DNA from: Tubulanus polymorphus
Taxonomy: Eukaryota; Nemertea; Palaeonemertea; Tubulaniformes; Tubulanidae
NCBI RefSeq assembly: GCF_964204645.1
Contig: NC_134031.1
Span: 3,331,001-3,395,000 of the forward strand
Direction of reading: 5' to 3'
Length of the DNA: 64,000 nucleotides
Below the pieces are notes generated by a model that saw only the letters and a program-made list of their open reading frames with translations, searched no databases and had not been told where the DNA came from. Made by a program: the position numbers and the translations under genes. Each line of letters opens with the position of its first letter. Positions within the stretch are counted from its first letter, which is position 1. Shown here one piece after another: positions 1 to 9,544 of this stretch.

Positions 1-727
1 GATGTCGCTCTGTGGTGTGCATGGAGCCAGCGGCCATTATCTTTTTAAACGTATCAGTAGCGAGACGTTTTTTCTCTGATTTATTGCAGAATAACCACTG
101 AAAACACTGATACACTATCAAAAACTCCAGGAATTGTATCCCAAGCCCGCCGGCAAGTGCTTGTGGTCCCAACAACCACAGCGGTCAAAAATTTAGAAAA
201 TTTAGTATATTTGCATTTGCATTTCTTAAACGTTTTCATAGGAAAAACGGACGTACACCGATGAAGTAATGTGTAAATACGGCATATCATTTTTAGATAC
301 ATACATGCCTTCGTCCTCTGCACCTACAATTCCGGCCTCAGCTACTTTTAATCGCTTTTAATCGGAAAAGTTAAATTTTTTGAACCCGGAAGTAAAATAT
401 AACCCCACGTAGAATGTTGACCGGCAAATTTGGACTAAAGTGTAGTATGTTGATTCAATTCACTTTATTGTTCTTGTATTTGGTGGCAGCACAGTACGGT
501 CTCTAAGTGAATTTCAGCTGTTACACTTGGGTCAATTATTCAAAACAGCCATATGGCATTTATCACTGGTATCGTACGGAACAGCCATTTATTGGTACGG
601 GAGCGCCTGGAGACATGATTTGAGAAAAAATAGAAATATTTGTACCAAACGTACAAAATTATCATTTGATTCGAGAGATTGGCCATTGCCCATCGGGACG
701 TTTCGATAAAAGAAAACGAATCTTTAA
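1..727. other. Intergenic DNA with a possible GPCR relic
   Basis: I see no convincing gene here. The stretch lies 3' of the minus-strand receptor at 728-1777. Bases about 590-700, read on the minus strand, resemble the sixth-membrane-segment region of that receptor; this is listed separately as a possible relic. The rest is AT-rich with only short chance ORFs. Confidence 0.5.
590..700 (-). pseudogene. Possible fragment of a receptor paralogue
   Basis: On the minus strand this piece contains a run close to the receptor next door: a LLNQMTIC-like stretch appears as LSNQMIIL, followed by a GTACG at the same spacing. The similarity covers roughly 30-40 bases and then fades, with no open frame for a receptor. 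It could be a decayed tandem copy of the 728-1777 gene. The match is short, so chance or a small local duplication is not excluded. Confidence 0.3.
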
Positions 728-1777
728 TCAAAATAAACGTTTCGTTAGAATAGTTTTTACTTCTGCTCGAAATGGTTTTAACATAACGATATACACTACG
801 AAATTCAGACAGTTGTTCAGGGCGAAAATAAAATAACTCATGTCGTACAAACGACCGAGAAAATTCAATGTCGTTTGATGGATGCAAGCACCCGTTTCCT
901 TGTATTGGACCTCACAACTATTAGAAATAGCGAAGAACAGCGGCGAAAGTACCGCAACCGGAGTCGTACAAACTAAACACAGCGTACAAATTGTCATTTG
1001 ATTCAAGAGACATCGGTTTTCATCGCTTCTAGTTTGGACTGATTTCGCTTTTCGAATTCCGGTCTTTCTTTGGTGGAACAAACCAGCGATAAGAATTACA
1101 TTGATGACGAGCAATAGCCCCGTTTCTCCGCTAGAACGAACTAACGGACTGTACCAACCTGCCAACCAATTGGGGATCAGTTTTGGGTCGATGTCACAGA
1201 ATTTGAACGGAGAGTCATACGTGATGAACCCGACGGTAAAAAGTAAATCTATATTCAAGAGTATCCCGGCGATTACAACAGATATAAGTATGTATTTGCG
1301 TTTCGACGTTGTAAAATAGTATCTGGCCTTCAGTGGAAACCAGGTAACCAGACAACGTTCGGCAGAGAAAGCAGATAAAGTAAGAAAAGACACAACGACA
1401 AAAGCCCAGCGAAGGAAAAACACAATTTTACAAGCGTTGATTGTCCACGTATTAATTGGAGAATATGCATCGACACGGTGTTTAGTAAAATCGAGTAAGT
1501 AATAGGGCCAATCGCACAAGAAACTACATAAGATGCCCACCGCATCGGCAGCCGACAGGACAAACAGGTATTGCGCCGTGGCTACTTCCGTTCGCTTGAT
1601 CATACGCGGGAAGATGAATACGGCAGCCGTATTACCGAGAATACCGACAGCGTAGAAAGCGGGACCGATGAATGAAAGAACGCCAGTCGGAGTCCAGTTG
1701 AATCGGGAAACGTCTACTCTGTTGTTCGTTGATGGTTGAATAGAAGTGATGCGCACAGACAAATTGAATGTATGCAT
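728..1777 (-). CDS. Rhodopsin-class (class A) orphan GPCR
   Basis: This is a single-exon receptor of 349 aa, predicted to sit in the plasma membrane and signal through G proteins; the ligand is unknown. Seven hydrophobic segments are visible. The N-terminus has two N-glycosylation sequons (NLS near residue 5, NWT near residue 27). TM1 carries GNTAAVF (GN motif), TM2 has SAADAVG, and the TM3 cysteine (NACKIVF) pairs with a loop-2 cysteine (KFCDID). The DRY position reads ERC followed by a PLKA loop, and the NPxxY position reads NFVVY. The start is the ATG at 1777; the frame is open nine codons further upstream, but only from a TTG. The ERC and NFxxY variants fit divergent peptide-type receptors expanded in lophotrochozoans. 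I cannot name an orthologue. The gene lies directly beside the LINE insertion. Confidence 0.85.
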   Translation of the reverse strand: MHTFNLSVRITSIQPSTNNRVDVSRFNWTPTGVLSFIGPAFYAVGILGNTAAVFIFPRMIKRTEVATAQYLFVLSAADAVGILCSFLCDWPYYLLDFTKHRVDAYSPINTWTINACKIVFFLRWAFVVVSFLTLSAFSAERCLVTWFPLKARYYFTTSKRKYILISVVIAGILLNIDLLFTVGFITYDSPFKFCDIDPKLIPNWLAGWYSPLVRSSGETGLLLVINVILIAGLFHQRKTGIRKAKSVQTRSDENRCLLNQMTICTLCLVCTTPVAVLSPLFFAISNSCEVQYKETGACIHQTTLNFLGRLYDMSYFIFALNNCLNFVVYIVMLKPFRAEVKTILTKRLF

Positions 1778-2270
1778 CTTCAAGTAAAAATCAATAAACT
1801 CCAAGTGAATCTCTGAACAACATTGGCTCAGTTATAATTATGTAATGACTATTTATTAAGGATGTATTTGCAGTTGTGTATATAGGTTGCGAACGTCATT
1901 GATTTTATCATCATTTATTTATAAACTAAAACACTTTTTCGTAGATATTTTCATAGTGTGATAAATGTTTGATACAATTTGCGTACCACAATGCATATCA
2001 GCAGTTGAGGGAAAGAACATGAAATACTTCCGGGTAATACTTCCGGTGTCGCGATGTTCGCTCGCGTTTCAAAAATTCTACGTTAAAATTGGTCGAAAAT
2101 CCGAGTCTCAACTTTATTCCGTTAGCGGATTTGTATCTCACCTACTTGTTGGTACTTTCTCGTTGTGCGCAGTGCGTATTTCGTCTGCCTTGTTGGCCGG
2201 TTTATGATATATTATTACTTTCTTGGATCCTTGCTGCTCGAGCAATAACGAGTCAACGAAACAAAACAAA
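1778..2270. other. Upstream region of the GPCR and inferred LINE 5' UTR
   Basis: The left part (1778 to about 2020) is AT-rich flanking DNA that must hold the promoter of the minus-strand receptor. From about 2025 the composition changes to more GC and runs without a break into ORF1 of the LINE, so I read it as the element's 5' UTR. The exact 5' end is not defined: CATGAAA at 2018-2024 matches CATGAAA at 8311-8317 just after the 3' tail and may be a short target-site duplication, but seven bases is weak evidence. Confidence 0.4.
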
Positions 2271-4301
2271 ATGGCGCCGAAACTCTACTTCTTCGCCGTC
2301 GCCGTCGGCCGTCGTGTTGGCATCTTTACGGACTGGTACATTTGTGAAGAGAGCGTCTCAGGTTACTCAGGTAGTACCCACAAAAAGTTTAATTGTATTA
2401 ACCTTGCGTGTTCCTTCCTGAACGACGCCGGTCTCTGCACCAAGGATATTTTAGTGCATGAGGCTGACACGATCGGCGCCGTCAAGTCGGTAAGTGTTTC
2501 GGACTTCTGTTACTCCCGTAATATGCAGCCACCTATGACTCACATCACTCCTGCCGAGGCTGTACCGTTACCGAGCTCCTGTGACGATGATCTAGACAGT
2601 GCCTGTGAAAATGGTCCGGTCAGTATCTGTGAACCGGTCTCTCAGCAACTGGAAAACCCACTCGCCTGTTTTTGCGGGAAGCCTGATACTGAGCTGATGA
2701 TCGGTTGCCACTACTGTAAATGTTGGATCCATTTCTCCTGTTCAAAACTTCCAGTGTACCAGCTGTTTTTACTTTGTAACACTACGCGTAAGTTCCAGTG
2801 CGAGCTGTGTACACAGGTTGACCCTGACTTCCAAACTGGCGATCTGAGTTCTGCCGGTGTGCCTCGATGTGACGTTGCTGTCCAGTCCGTACCTGTCTCC
2901 GTTTCCCAGGGTACATCACCTGAGGTTGTACTGGGCTCCCCCGTGAACCAGGAGTCCTCACACCCGTTGCAAGATATGATTCGTGACTTGGAGTCGCGCT
3001 TTGTGGATAAACTGTTAAACGCGTCTAGTGAGAACGAATCTCTAAAGCGAAAATTCCTGGACTCCGAGCTGTCCGCTGCCAACAAGCGTATTAAAGAACT
3101 ATCAACCGCCTTGCGCTCCTCGAATGATAAATGCGAGGCTCTCGAGAGCCGCCTCATTGGTCTCTGTGACAAACTTTTGTCTATGCCGTTCGATCGTTCA
3201 ACTTGCGACCAGTGTGCTCTGCTGAATTCCCGCTGCGCTGACCTGGAACACAGTCTGAATAAAGCTAACTCCTTGAGTGACAGTGCCATTGCTGAATCGG
3301 CCATGTTAAAGCTTTCTCTTGGCTCGAGCCAAGAGGAGCTCACAACTGCGAGGTCCGACCTCCTGCGTAGGAATGAACGTATTGAGTCCCTAGAAAAGGA
3401 CCTGCGGGATGCTACTGCTAAAATCGGTTCGCTTAAGGATGAGGTTCTCTCGCTCAAGACCTCCCTACATGCTAATTCGGATCCGCGCCCGTTTGTATCA
3501 GCAAACCCAGTGAACGGTGTTCCGCGTAGAGGTGTTGATGTCCTGGTTGTGGGAAACTCTCACACCAAACCGCTTAACTCGTCTCGTCTCTTCCCGCAGA
3601 TGAGGACTCAAATCAAATCGCTTGCCGACAAGACCATCAGTGGTGCGTTCGATTTCGTGAAAAACTATCCGCAGGATGACAACATCCAGTCGATTATTTT
3701 ACATGTATGTGATAACACCCTTGCGTCCCATACCGTCGAGGAGACTTCTACACAACTAAAAGACCTCGTCGTCTTATGTGCTTCTACCTTTCCGCATGCG
3801 AAGATTTACGCGGTGCATGTGTTGCCTCGCTGCCTCACTTCCAGCCAGCAAACCGAAGCCTACATGAAGAAGGTTGATCTATTCAACGCGAATATTTCTA
3901 ACCTAGGCTGTTCCGCCATCACTCTGCCGCCCGAACTTAGCGCGATTTCTGATGAATTCTTCTGTAGTGACCGCATCCACCTGAACCGCAAAGGTGTCTG
4001 GTCCCTAGTTAACCGCTACCGTGTTTCGATTATGGGTTCAACGTTGAACTCTCGTCCAACTGATCATCCTACTGATGCCGCTCATACGTTCCAGCCCAGA
4101 AACCGACCTACTTCAACATCCTCTCGTAATCCTGATCGACGCGCTCCAAATCCGGTTTTTAACAAGCGCTCATTCAATTATCGCTCGAACCCGGTCCGTA
4201 ACGGTACTGGTAACTTCAGTAACAACTACAGTTCGTTCTCTGGTGAAATCGTTCACCAGCTCGGAAATTTGCTGCAATCTGTTTTCAGGGACCGTCGCTA
4301 G
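2271..4301 (+). CDS. LINE ORF1 protein: hybrid-binding-like, PHD, coiled coil, SGNH
   Basis: The protein has 676 aa, with the ATG at 2271 in a good context (A at -3, G at +4). ORF1 proteins bind the element RNA and help form the RNP. Residues about 4-55 (KLYFFAVAVGRRVGIFTDW, then a conserved HKKF) resemble the RNase H1 N-terminal hybrid-binding domain, also called the caulimovirus-VI fold. Residues 133-180 hold a complete C4HC3 PHD finger: C133, C135, C146, C149, H154, C157, C177, C180. Residues about 230-400 are heptad-rich coiled coil. Residues about 420-590 form an SGNH/GDSL hydrolase-like domain with a GNSH block I and a DRIH catalytic-type motif near 567-570. The basic, Asn- and Arg-rich tail may bind RNA. 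PHD and esterase domains are known in CR1-type ORF1; the hybrid-binding call is my inference. Confidence 0.85.
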   Translation: MAPKLYFFAVAVGRRVGIFTDWYICEESVSGYSGSTHKKFNCINLACSFLNDAGLCTKDILVHEADTIGAVKSVSVSDFCYSRNMQPPMTHITPAEAVPLPSSCDDDLDSACENGPVSICEPVSQQLENPLACFCGKPDTELMIGCHYCKCWIHFSCSKLPVYQLFLLCNTTRKFQCELCTQVDPDFQTGDLSSAGVPRCDVAVQSVPVSVSQGTSPEVVLGSPVNQESSHPLQDMIRDLESRFVDKLLNASSENESLKRKFLDSELSAANKRIKELSTALRSSNDKCEALESRLIGLCDKLLSMPFDRSTCDQCALLNSRCADLEHSLNKANSLSDSAIAESAMLKLSLGSSQEELTTARSDLLRRNERIESLEKDLRDATAKIGSLKDEVLSLKTSLHANSDPRPFVSANPVNGVPRRGVDVLVVGNSHTKPLNSSRLFPQMRTQIKSLADKTISGAFDFVKNYPQDDNIQSIILHVCDNTLASHTVEETSTQLKDLVVLCASTFPHAKIYAVHVLPRCLTSSQQTEAYMKKVDLFNANISNLGCSAITLPPELSAISDEFFCSDRIHLNRKGVWSLVNRYRVSIMGSTLNSRPTDHPTDAAHTFQPRNRPTSTSSRNPDRRAPNPVFNKRSFNYRSNPVRNGTGNFSNNYSSFSGEIVHQLGNLLQSVFRDRR

Positions 4302-4501
4302 GCTCTTTTCGTGGTGCTCCCTACGTGTAGTATTCAACTTATTTTCAGTTACTTAAATCCTGTTACTCATTACTAGTTTGTATATCCTTTCGCGTTATTT
4401 TATCTGTTCTATTGATATTGTGTGCTTTTATCCTATTCTAGCTTTTGTGTATAATTGGTGTGTTCTCGGATTTTCCTCCTCTTATTTGGTCTCATTTATT
4501 C

Positions 4502-7500
4502 ATGTCACCCTCGAAATTTCTTAGCAGAATTAGTTGTGGTTTTTGGAATGTTGATGGCCTCCACAGCAGAATTGCTGGCCATCGCACATGTAAACTATCA
4601 AATGTTGATATTCAAAGTATTATCTGTAAATACGATATTTTTGGGCTTGTGGAGACACACTGTTCAAAAGATGATATTCTAGACTTTGAGGGCTACAAAA
4701 TTTTCCAAAACATCCGTCCGCGAAGTAAAAACGCCTCCCGCAATTATGGTGGTACTGCTATTCTTATCAAAGACGAGATTAAGGAAGGGGTCAAGGTCCT
4801 CCCCGTCACTTCGAGTGAACTGTTATGGGTTCGGCTCTGTAAATCCTTTTTCAATCTAGAATATGATATCTTTTTAGCTGTGGTCTACATAAGCCCCCTT
4901 TCTTCCACGGCTTCTAAACTGGGTGACGATATTTTTGATCTCTTAGAAAGTGATCTAGCATTTTATTCGGCCAAGGGTCATTGTCTCCTCTTAGGCGATT
5001 TTAATGCCAAAACGGCTACCTACCCTGACTACTGTAGTGATATCCCTAACAACACTGATATCTCTGACTACATTGACCCGCTAGCTGATCAGGTTTTGCG
5101 TAGATACAATTCGGACAACCACCCTATTGATGCCCATGGTAAAAATCTGCTTAATCTGTGTAAAAACTCTAGCCTCCGTATATTAAATGGCCGTTGCCTG
5201 GGTGATACCTTAGGCTCCTTCACCTGTTACAGCCACTCTGGTTCTCCCAGTGTCATCGATTACTCTATCTGCTCGGTTGATATGTTGCCAATCATTGACC
5301 TGTTTCACGTAGACTCCCCCAACCTATACTCCATCCATTGTGTACTATCCACTGTTATCTCTGCGCGTTTTAGTGTCGAGCGTTCGGTTCCCTCCTCTAC
5401 TGACTCGCATCAAAATTCGTCTGTGAAGGTTATTTGGAACCGTGGTGACGATACGAAATTCATGGCTGCGCTCGCTTCCCATGACGTTTCGAAGGACATC
5501 TCATCTCTAACCAACAGTCAAGCTGACGTCAATAATAATGTCACCGATCTCTGTTCTATTTTTGATAAAGCCTGTCTGAAAGCTGGCATTAAGCGTAAAC
5601 GTCCTAACCAAGCTAAAGCGAGACCTCCACACCTCACTAGTCGTTCTAACAAATGGTTTGACTCTGAATGCTCCGCTCTCAAGAAAGAGATCCTGTCCCT
5701 TGCTCCTTGTCTTCGTAAACACCCTTATGACCACCGTTTGCTCTGTAGATTCCGTTTGTTGAAGAAGAAGTATAAAACCCTCCTAAATCGCAAAAAGTCG
5801 TCTTATAAAAACCTCATTCTCTCTCAGATGGAGCTACTCCGTTCCAAAGACCCCAGAGAATACTGGAATTTATTTGATAACCTAAGAAACATTGACAAAC
5901 CCTCGTTTAAGTCTAATATAAGTTTAGCCCAGTGGTCAAGTCACTTCACTAGTCTCCTTAATACCTCTCTTGGCAACATTCATCCTCTCTCCGAAAATAG
6001 AATTGAATCCATACTAGCCTGCCATAATCATTCTACGTCGCCCCTGAACCACGAGATTTCCTTCAATGAAATCTCCTCTGCTATCTCAAAACTCAGGTGT
6101 GGCAAAGCCCATGGCACTGATAATATATGTAACGAAATGATTAAGGCTGGCCATAGCCTATTGCTCCCTGTACTCCATAAAATCTTTAACCAAATTCTGT
6201 CGACCAGTGTTTTTCCTGACCCCTGGCGCTGTAATATCCTTCACCCTGTTTTCAAAAAGGGGGACAGAAATCTTTGTTCTAATTATCGGGGTATTGCTGT
6301 CAGTAGCAATCTATGTAAACTTTTTTGTAGTGTTCTCCATCAACGCCTTTATGACTTTTCACTTACCAACCATCTCATCCCTCAGTGCCAAATTGGTTTC
6401 CAGAAAGGTATGCGCACTGCCGACCACATATTAACCCTTAAAACAATCATTGACAAATATATCAAAAAACTCTCTAAACAAAAACTCTACTGCTGCTTTG
6501 TCGACTTCCGGTCTGCTTTTGACTCCATCCAACGTACTGCCCTTCTATCTAAATTGTCTCAACTGGGCATAGGTGGTAAATTTCTATCTGTTATTGAAAA
6601 TATTTATTCTGATGTGAAATATGTAGTAAAAAGCAACGGTGATTTTAGCTCTGTCATCGGTTCCAATGTTGGTGTCAAACAAGGTTGTGTACTAAGTCCT
6701 ATCCTGTTTAATTTATTTATAAGTGATCTTCCCCTTATCTTTGACGAATGTGACCCGGTTTCCTTACATGATGTAGATATAAACTGCTTACTTTATGCCG
6801 ACGACCTTGTCATTATTAGCAAATCCCACTCTGGTTTACAGTGTGCCCTTAATAAACTGGCCCTTTATTGTAATATGTGGGGTCTATCTGTTAACCTTGC
6901 CAAAACTAAAATAATTATATTCAATAAGGGGGGTCGGATCATCAGCAAACTTTCTTTCTTCTATTCAGGCTCTCCAATTGAAATTGTCAACAGCTATTGC
7001 TATCTAGGTATCACGTTCACTCCTTCTGGTAAATTTAATAATGCATGTGACCTCCTGCTTGAACGTGCTTCTAAGGCCCTATTTAAATTAAAAACTATTA
7101 ATATCAGGGATTGTGTCTCTACTGCATATTTTCTCTTTAACAGCCTTATCCGTCCCATTATCGGTTATTGTACTGAGGTCTGGTGTTCCTTCTTTGTTTC
7201 CAAGCTGGAACCTTCTAATTTTTATAACACCTGTAACTCTCTGCCCTGCGAAAAGCTTTATCTGAACTTTGGCAAATACTTACTTGGTGTCAACAAAAGG
7301 TCCGTTAATGCGGCTGTTCGCGGCGACTTAGGCCAGTACCCCTTGCTTATATCATTTATTCCCCTGATGGTTAAATTTTGGTTTCGTCTTTGTAAATTGA
7401 ATCCCGCCTCATTAGTGTATAAATCCTATCTGGACTGTGTGCAAAGTATGGACACACTCCCAAATTGGTGTTCTGGAATTTTTTCAATACTAAAATCATT

Positions 7501-8047
7501 TGACCTTCATGGTGTTTGGTCTAATCATGGCTCCAACCACCCCAATAAAATTATCAAGCTGCTCCAGTCTAAAATGTATCTCTTTTATTCTTCTTCGTGG
7601 CTATTTCAAATAAACGACAGTAATTCCAACCCCAAATTAAGGACTTATAAACTTTTTAAAAAACGCTTTGAACTAGAAAAATATATTATTTCGAACTCTT
7701 TCCTTAAAAGACGCGAATTTTCCAAACTGCGTCTCGGTTCCCATCGGCTTAGAATCGAGACGGGGCGTCACTGTCGTCCATTTTTACCAGCCAATGAGAG
7801 ATTTTGCCTCTACTGTACTGTAAATAAAGTCGTTGAGGACGAATCCCACTTTTTACTCGAGTGTCCCTCGCTTCATCCTGCCAGAGTCTCCATTTTATCC
7901 TCACTTGTATGTTTCACAGAGTTTGAGTCTTTTTGTGTTTTCGATAAATTCCTATTTTTGATGTCCTATAACAACGGAGACTATGAAATTGCCAGCCTTA
8001 TGTGTAACCTAGTTAACTCTTTATTTGCCCTCCGTTCAACACTTTGA
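4502..8047 (+). CDS. LINE ORF2 protein: APE endonuclease and reverse transcriptase
   Basis: The protein has 1181 aa, with the first ATG at 4502; the frame is open from 4445 but without an ATG. It nicks target DNA and copies the element RNA from the nick (target-primed reverse transcription). The APE-type endonuclease spans about residues 10-285: CGFWNVDGL, GLVETH, LLGDFNAKT near 164, DYSIC near 253, SIHCVLS near 277. The reverse transcriptase follows: CGKAHGTDNI near 533, FVDFRSAFDS near 666, GVKQGCVLSP, and the catalytic YADD near 764. A C-terminal zinc knuckle of form CX2CX10HX4C lies near 1103-1122. All catalytic motifs are intact, so activity is plausible but not shown. ORF2 is in a different frame from ORF1. 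Confidence 0.95.
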   Translation: MSPSKFLSRISCGFWNVDGLHSRIAGHRTCKLSNVDIQSIICKYDIFGLVETHCSKDDILDFEGYKIFQNIRPRSKNASRNYGGTAILIKDEIKEGVKVLPVTSSELLWVRLCKSFFNLEYDIFLAVVYISPLSSTASKLGDDIFDLLESDLAFYSAKGHCLLLGDFNAKTATYPDYCSDIPNNTDISDYIDPLADQVLRRYNSDNHPIDAHGKNLLNLCKNSSLRILNGRCLGDTLGSFTCYSHSGSPSVIDYSICSVDMLPIIDLFHVDSPNLYSIHCVLSTVISARFSVERSVPSSTDSHQNSSVKVIWNRGDDTKFMAALASHDVSKDISSLTNSQADVNNNVTDLCSIFDKACLKAGIKRKRPNQAKARPPHLTSRSNKWFDSECSALKKEILSLAPCLRKHPYDHRLLCRFRLLKKKYKTLLNRKKSSYKNLILSQMELLRSKDPREYWNLFDNLRNIDKPSFKSNISLAQWSSHFTSLLNTSLGNIHPLSENRIESILACHNHSTSPLNHEISFNEISSAISKLRCGKAHGTDNICNEMIKAGHSLLLPVLHKIFNQILSTSVFPDPWRCNILHPVFKKGDRNLCSNYRGIAVSSNLCKLFCSVLHQRLYDFSLTNHLIPQCQIGFQKGMRTADHILTLKTIIDKYIKKLSKQKLYCCFVDFRSAFDSIQRTALLSKLSQLGIGGKFLSVIENIYSDVKYVVKSNGDFSSVIGSNVGVKQGCVLSPILFNLFISDLPLIFDECDPVSLHDVDINCLLYADDLVIISKSHSGLQCALNKLALYCNMWGLSVNLAKTKIIIFNKGGRIISKLSFFYSGSPIEIVNSYCYLGITFTPSGKFNNACDLLLERASKALFKLKTINIRDCVSTAYFLFNSLIRPIIGYCTEVWCSFFVSKLEPSNFYNTCNSLPCEKLYLNFGKYLLGVNKRSVNAAVRGDLGQYPLLISFIPLMVKFWFRLCKLNPASLVYKSYLDCVQSMDTLPNWCSGIFSILKSFDLHGVWSNHGSNHPNKIIKLLQSKMYLFYSSSWLFQINDSNSNPKLRTYKLFKKRFELEKYIISNSFLKRREFSKLRLGSHRLRIETGRHCRPFLPANERFCLYCTVNKVVEDESHFLLECPSLHPARVSILSSLVCFTEFESFCVFDKFLFLMSYNNGDYEIASLMCNLVNSLFALRSTL

Positions 8048-8284
8048 TTCTTTTATATTATATTCACTTGATTGTATCGCCACCTAGTTTCCTTGCTGTA
8101 ATATTATATTTTGTTTTACGTTTAACATATTTTATTTGTAAATATTCTCTATTCCTATGTTATCCATTATAAAAGCGATTTTAAATGTATGTCCACTCTT
8201 GTACTGTTTTCCCTGTGTCTTGATGTTAATATTTTATTGCTTGTCATTTCCTATGTAACTTGTGTATTATATGGAGCAATAAAA

Positions 8285-8311
8285 TGAAAGTTCAAGTTCA
8301 AGTTCAAGTTC
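8285..8311 (+). repeat. TTCAAG hexamer repeats ending the LINE
   Basis: About four head-to-tail copies of AAGTTC follow the AATAAA signal. LINEs of the CR1/L2 type end in short tandem repeats of this kind, which mark the 3' end made during target-primed insertion. The same hexamer array, reverse complemented, occurs at 14399-14419. Confidence 0.85.
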
Positions 8312-9544
8312 ATGAAAATGAAATGTGTTACACTCCATTTTGGCCTGACACTATGCCAAAACTACCCAAATGAGAGAGTCTTTGCCTGGGCATTTCATGG
8401 CAATCTCAAAATTAGCAAGAACATTTAATCATAATCTGTGATATACTCTCACTAGTTGCTATAAAACTGTAAGATTCAATTGATAAATTGTTTGAAATAA
8501 AAATGTTCATCATGGCATTAGGTTCTTCTCGCATTCCTAAATTAAAATTCACAACCGAACTGCCGTTTTGAGAACAATACACGTGTATTAGGTCTATTCC
8601 GTATGACAAGCATGGTTACTTGGCATACTCAGAGGTGATAATTTCTTATGGATTCAGAGATAAATAATTAACGGTCCGGCTCCCGGCCCGACAGTTTAGT
8701 TTTGATATAGGGATCGCTCCCGCCTTGGTGTGATATTTTCGGAGCTACCCTCTATGGTACCAAAAAAGTATAACTTTTCTCGGCTCCAGTGTTCTTTATG
8801 TTTTTATCTTTAAAAACTATTGGTTCACTTTACTATTATTTTTTCAAATCATATGTTAATGATGTTTACTAAGTTGTACATAACATGAAAATTACACACA
8901 ATAAAAAGTAAATTGAATTGAATGGTAAAGAGTCCGGGGAAAACCCAAAAAACTTCCGGGTTGTGATATTTTGTAATCAATGTCGTTGTGTTTTTCGGTC
9001 CTATATTAATTAGTTTAACGAACAATAATGCGGCTTGTAATTTCATGCGGTAGCCACCTATATGATGTGGGCACGGTGTGTTTGAAGAATGGATATTTGC
9101 CGTCTATATGTGACTACAGCCCTGTCAATTCTGGTACGAATGGAATTAACGACAAATTAAAATAAAATTTATTCAATCTTATTCGACGAAGAAGGTTGCT
9201 TTCGTTAACCAAACCGATAAACTTGACACGTTCACCAAACCCACAAAACAATATAGTGGCTTGATGCAACTCGTCCATCCTCTTATAGCAATATTAATTT
9301 CATTCTCAATTCGTAGTGTGTACTAATACTAAGGCCAAGGGTCACACAGTTCCACAGATTGTGAGTTAAATTTTGATTCGGAGTTAACTCTTCAAAAATG
9401 AACTGATTTTAACTCTAACTCTCTAACTATGGAACAGAACTGAACCCAGACCAATTTCACAGGATAATCAGCCCCCCATCCAATAGTTCACTGATGCTGT
9501 ACTTTTAACTAATTTAATTATGTAACCTTTCATTCATGTTTTAG
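8312..9544. other. Non-coding DNA between the LINE and the VPS9-like exon
   Basis: The stretch is AT-rich with no exon I can support. Because the next exon appears to open with a splice acceptor, this is probably intron or 5' flank of that gene. Bases 9349-9440 belong to a dispersed palindromic family listed separately. Confidence 0.5.
9349..9440. repeat. Degenerate copy of the GTTCCACAG palindromic family
   Basis: The piece reads GTTCCACAGATTGTGAGTTAA at the left and ends with a loose inverted copy (TAACTATGGAACAGAAC). Between them are GAGTTAAC and AACTGATTTTAACTC blocks also present in the better copies at 20471-20669. Related pieces are seen at 12497-12605 and 24780-24905. Confidence 0.45.

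Larger units (their letters stand above)
2025..8311 (+). mobile_element. Near-complete non-LTR retrotransposon (LINE, CR1/L2/Jockey group)
   Basis: The element has an inferred 5' UTR, ORF1 (2271-4301), a 200-bp spacer, ORF2 with endonuclease and reverse transcriptase (4502-8047), and a 3' UTR with an AATAAA signal at 8278-8283. It ends in about four TTCAAG hexamer repeats at 8288-8310. A short-tandem-repeat end in place of poly(A), an APE-type endonuclease, and a zinc-knuckle HFLLECP motif after the RT are typical of the CR1/L2/Jockey assemblage; I cannot assign the clade without a tree. Both ORFs are free of stops and frameshifts, so the copy looks young. It lies between a GPCR and the VPS9-like exon. 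The 5' limit is inferred, the 3' limit is seen. Confidence 0.85.

Noticed and set aside
2711-3457. 248-aa ORF antisense to LINE ORF1
   Set aside because: It is a shadow frame; the sense frame has clear domains and the antisense product shows none.
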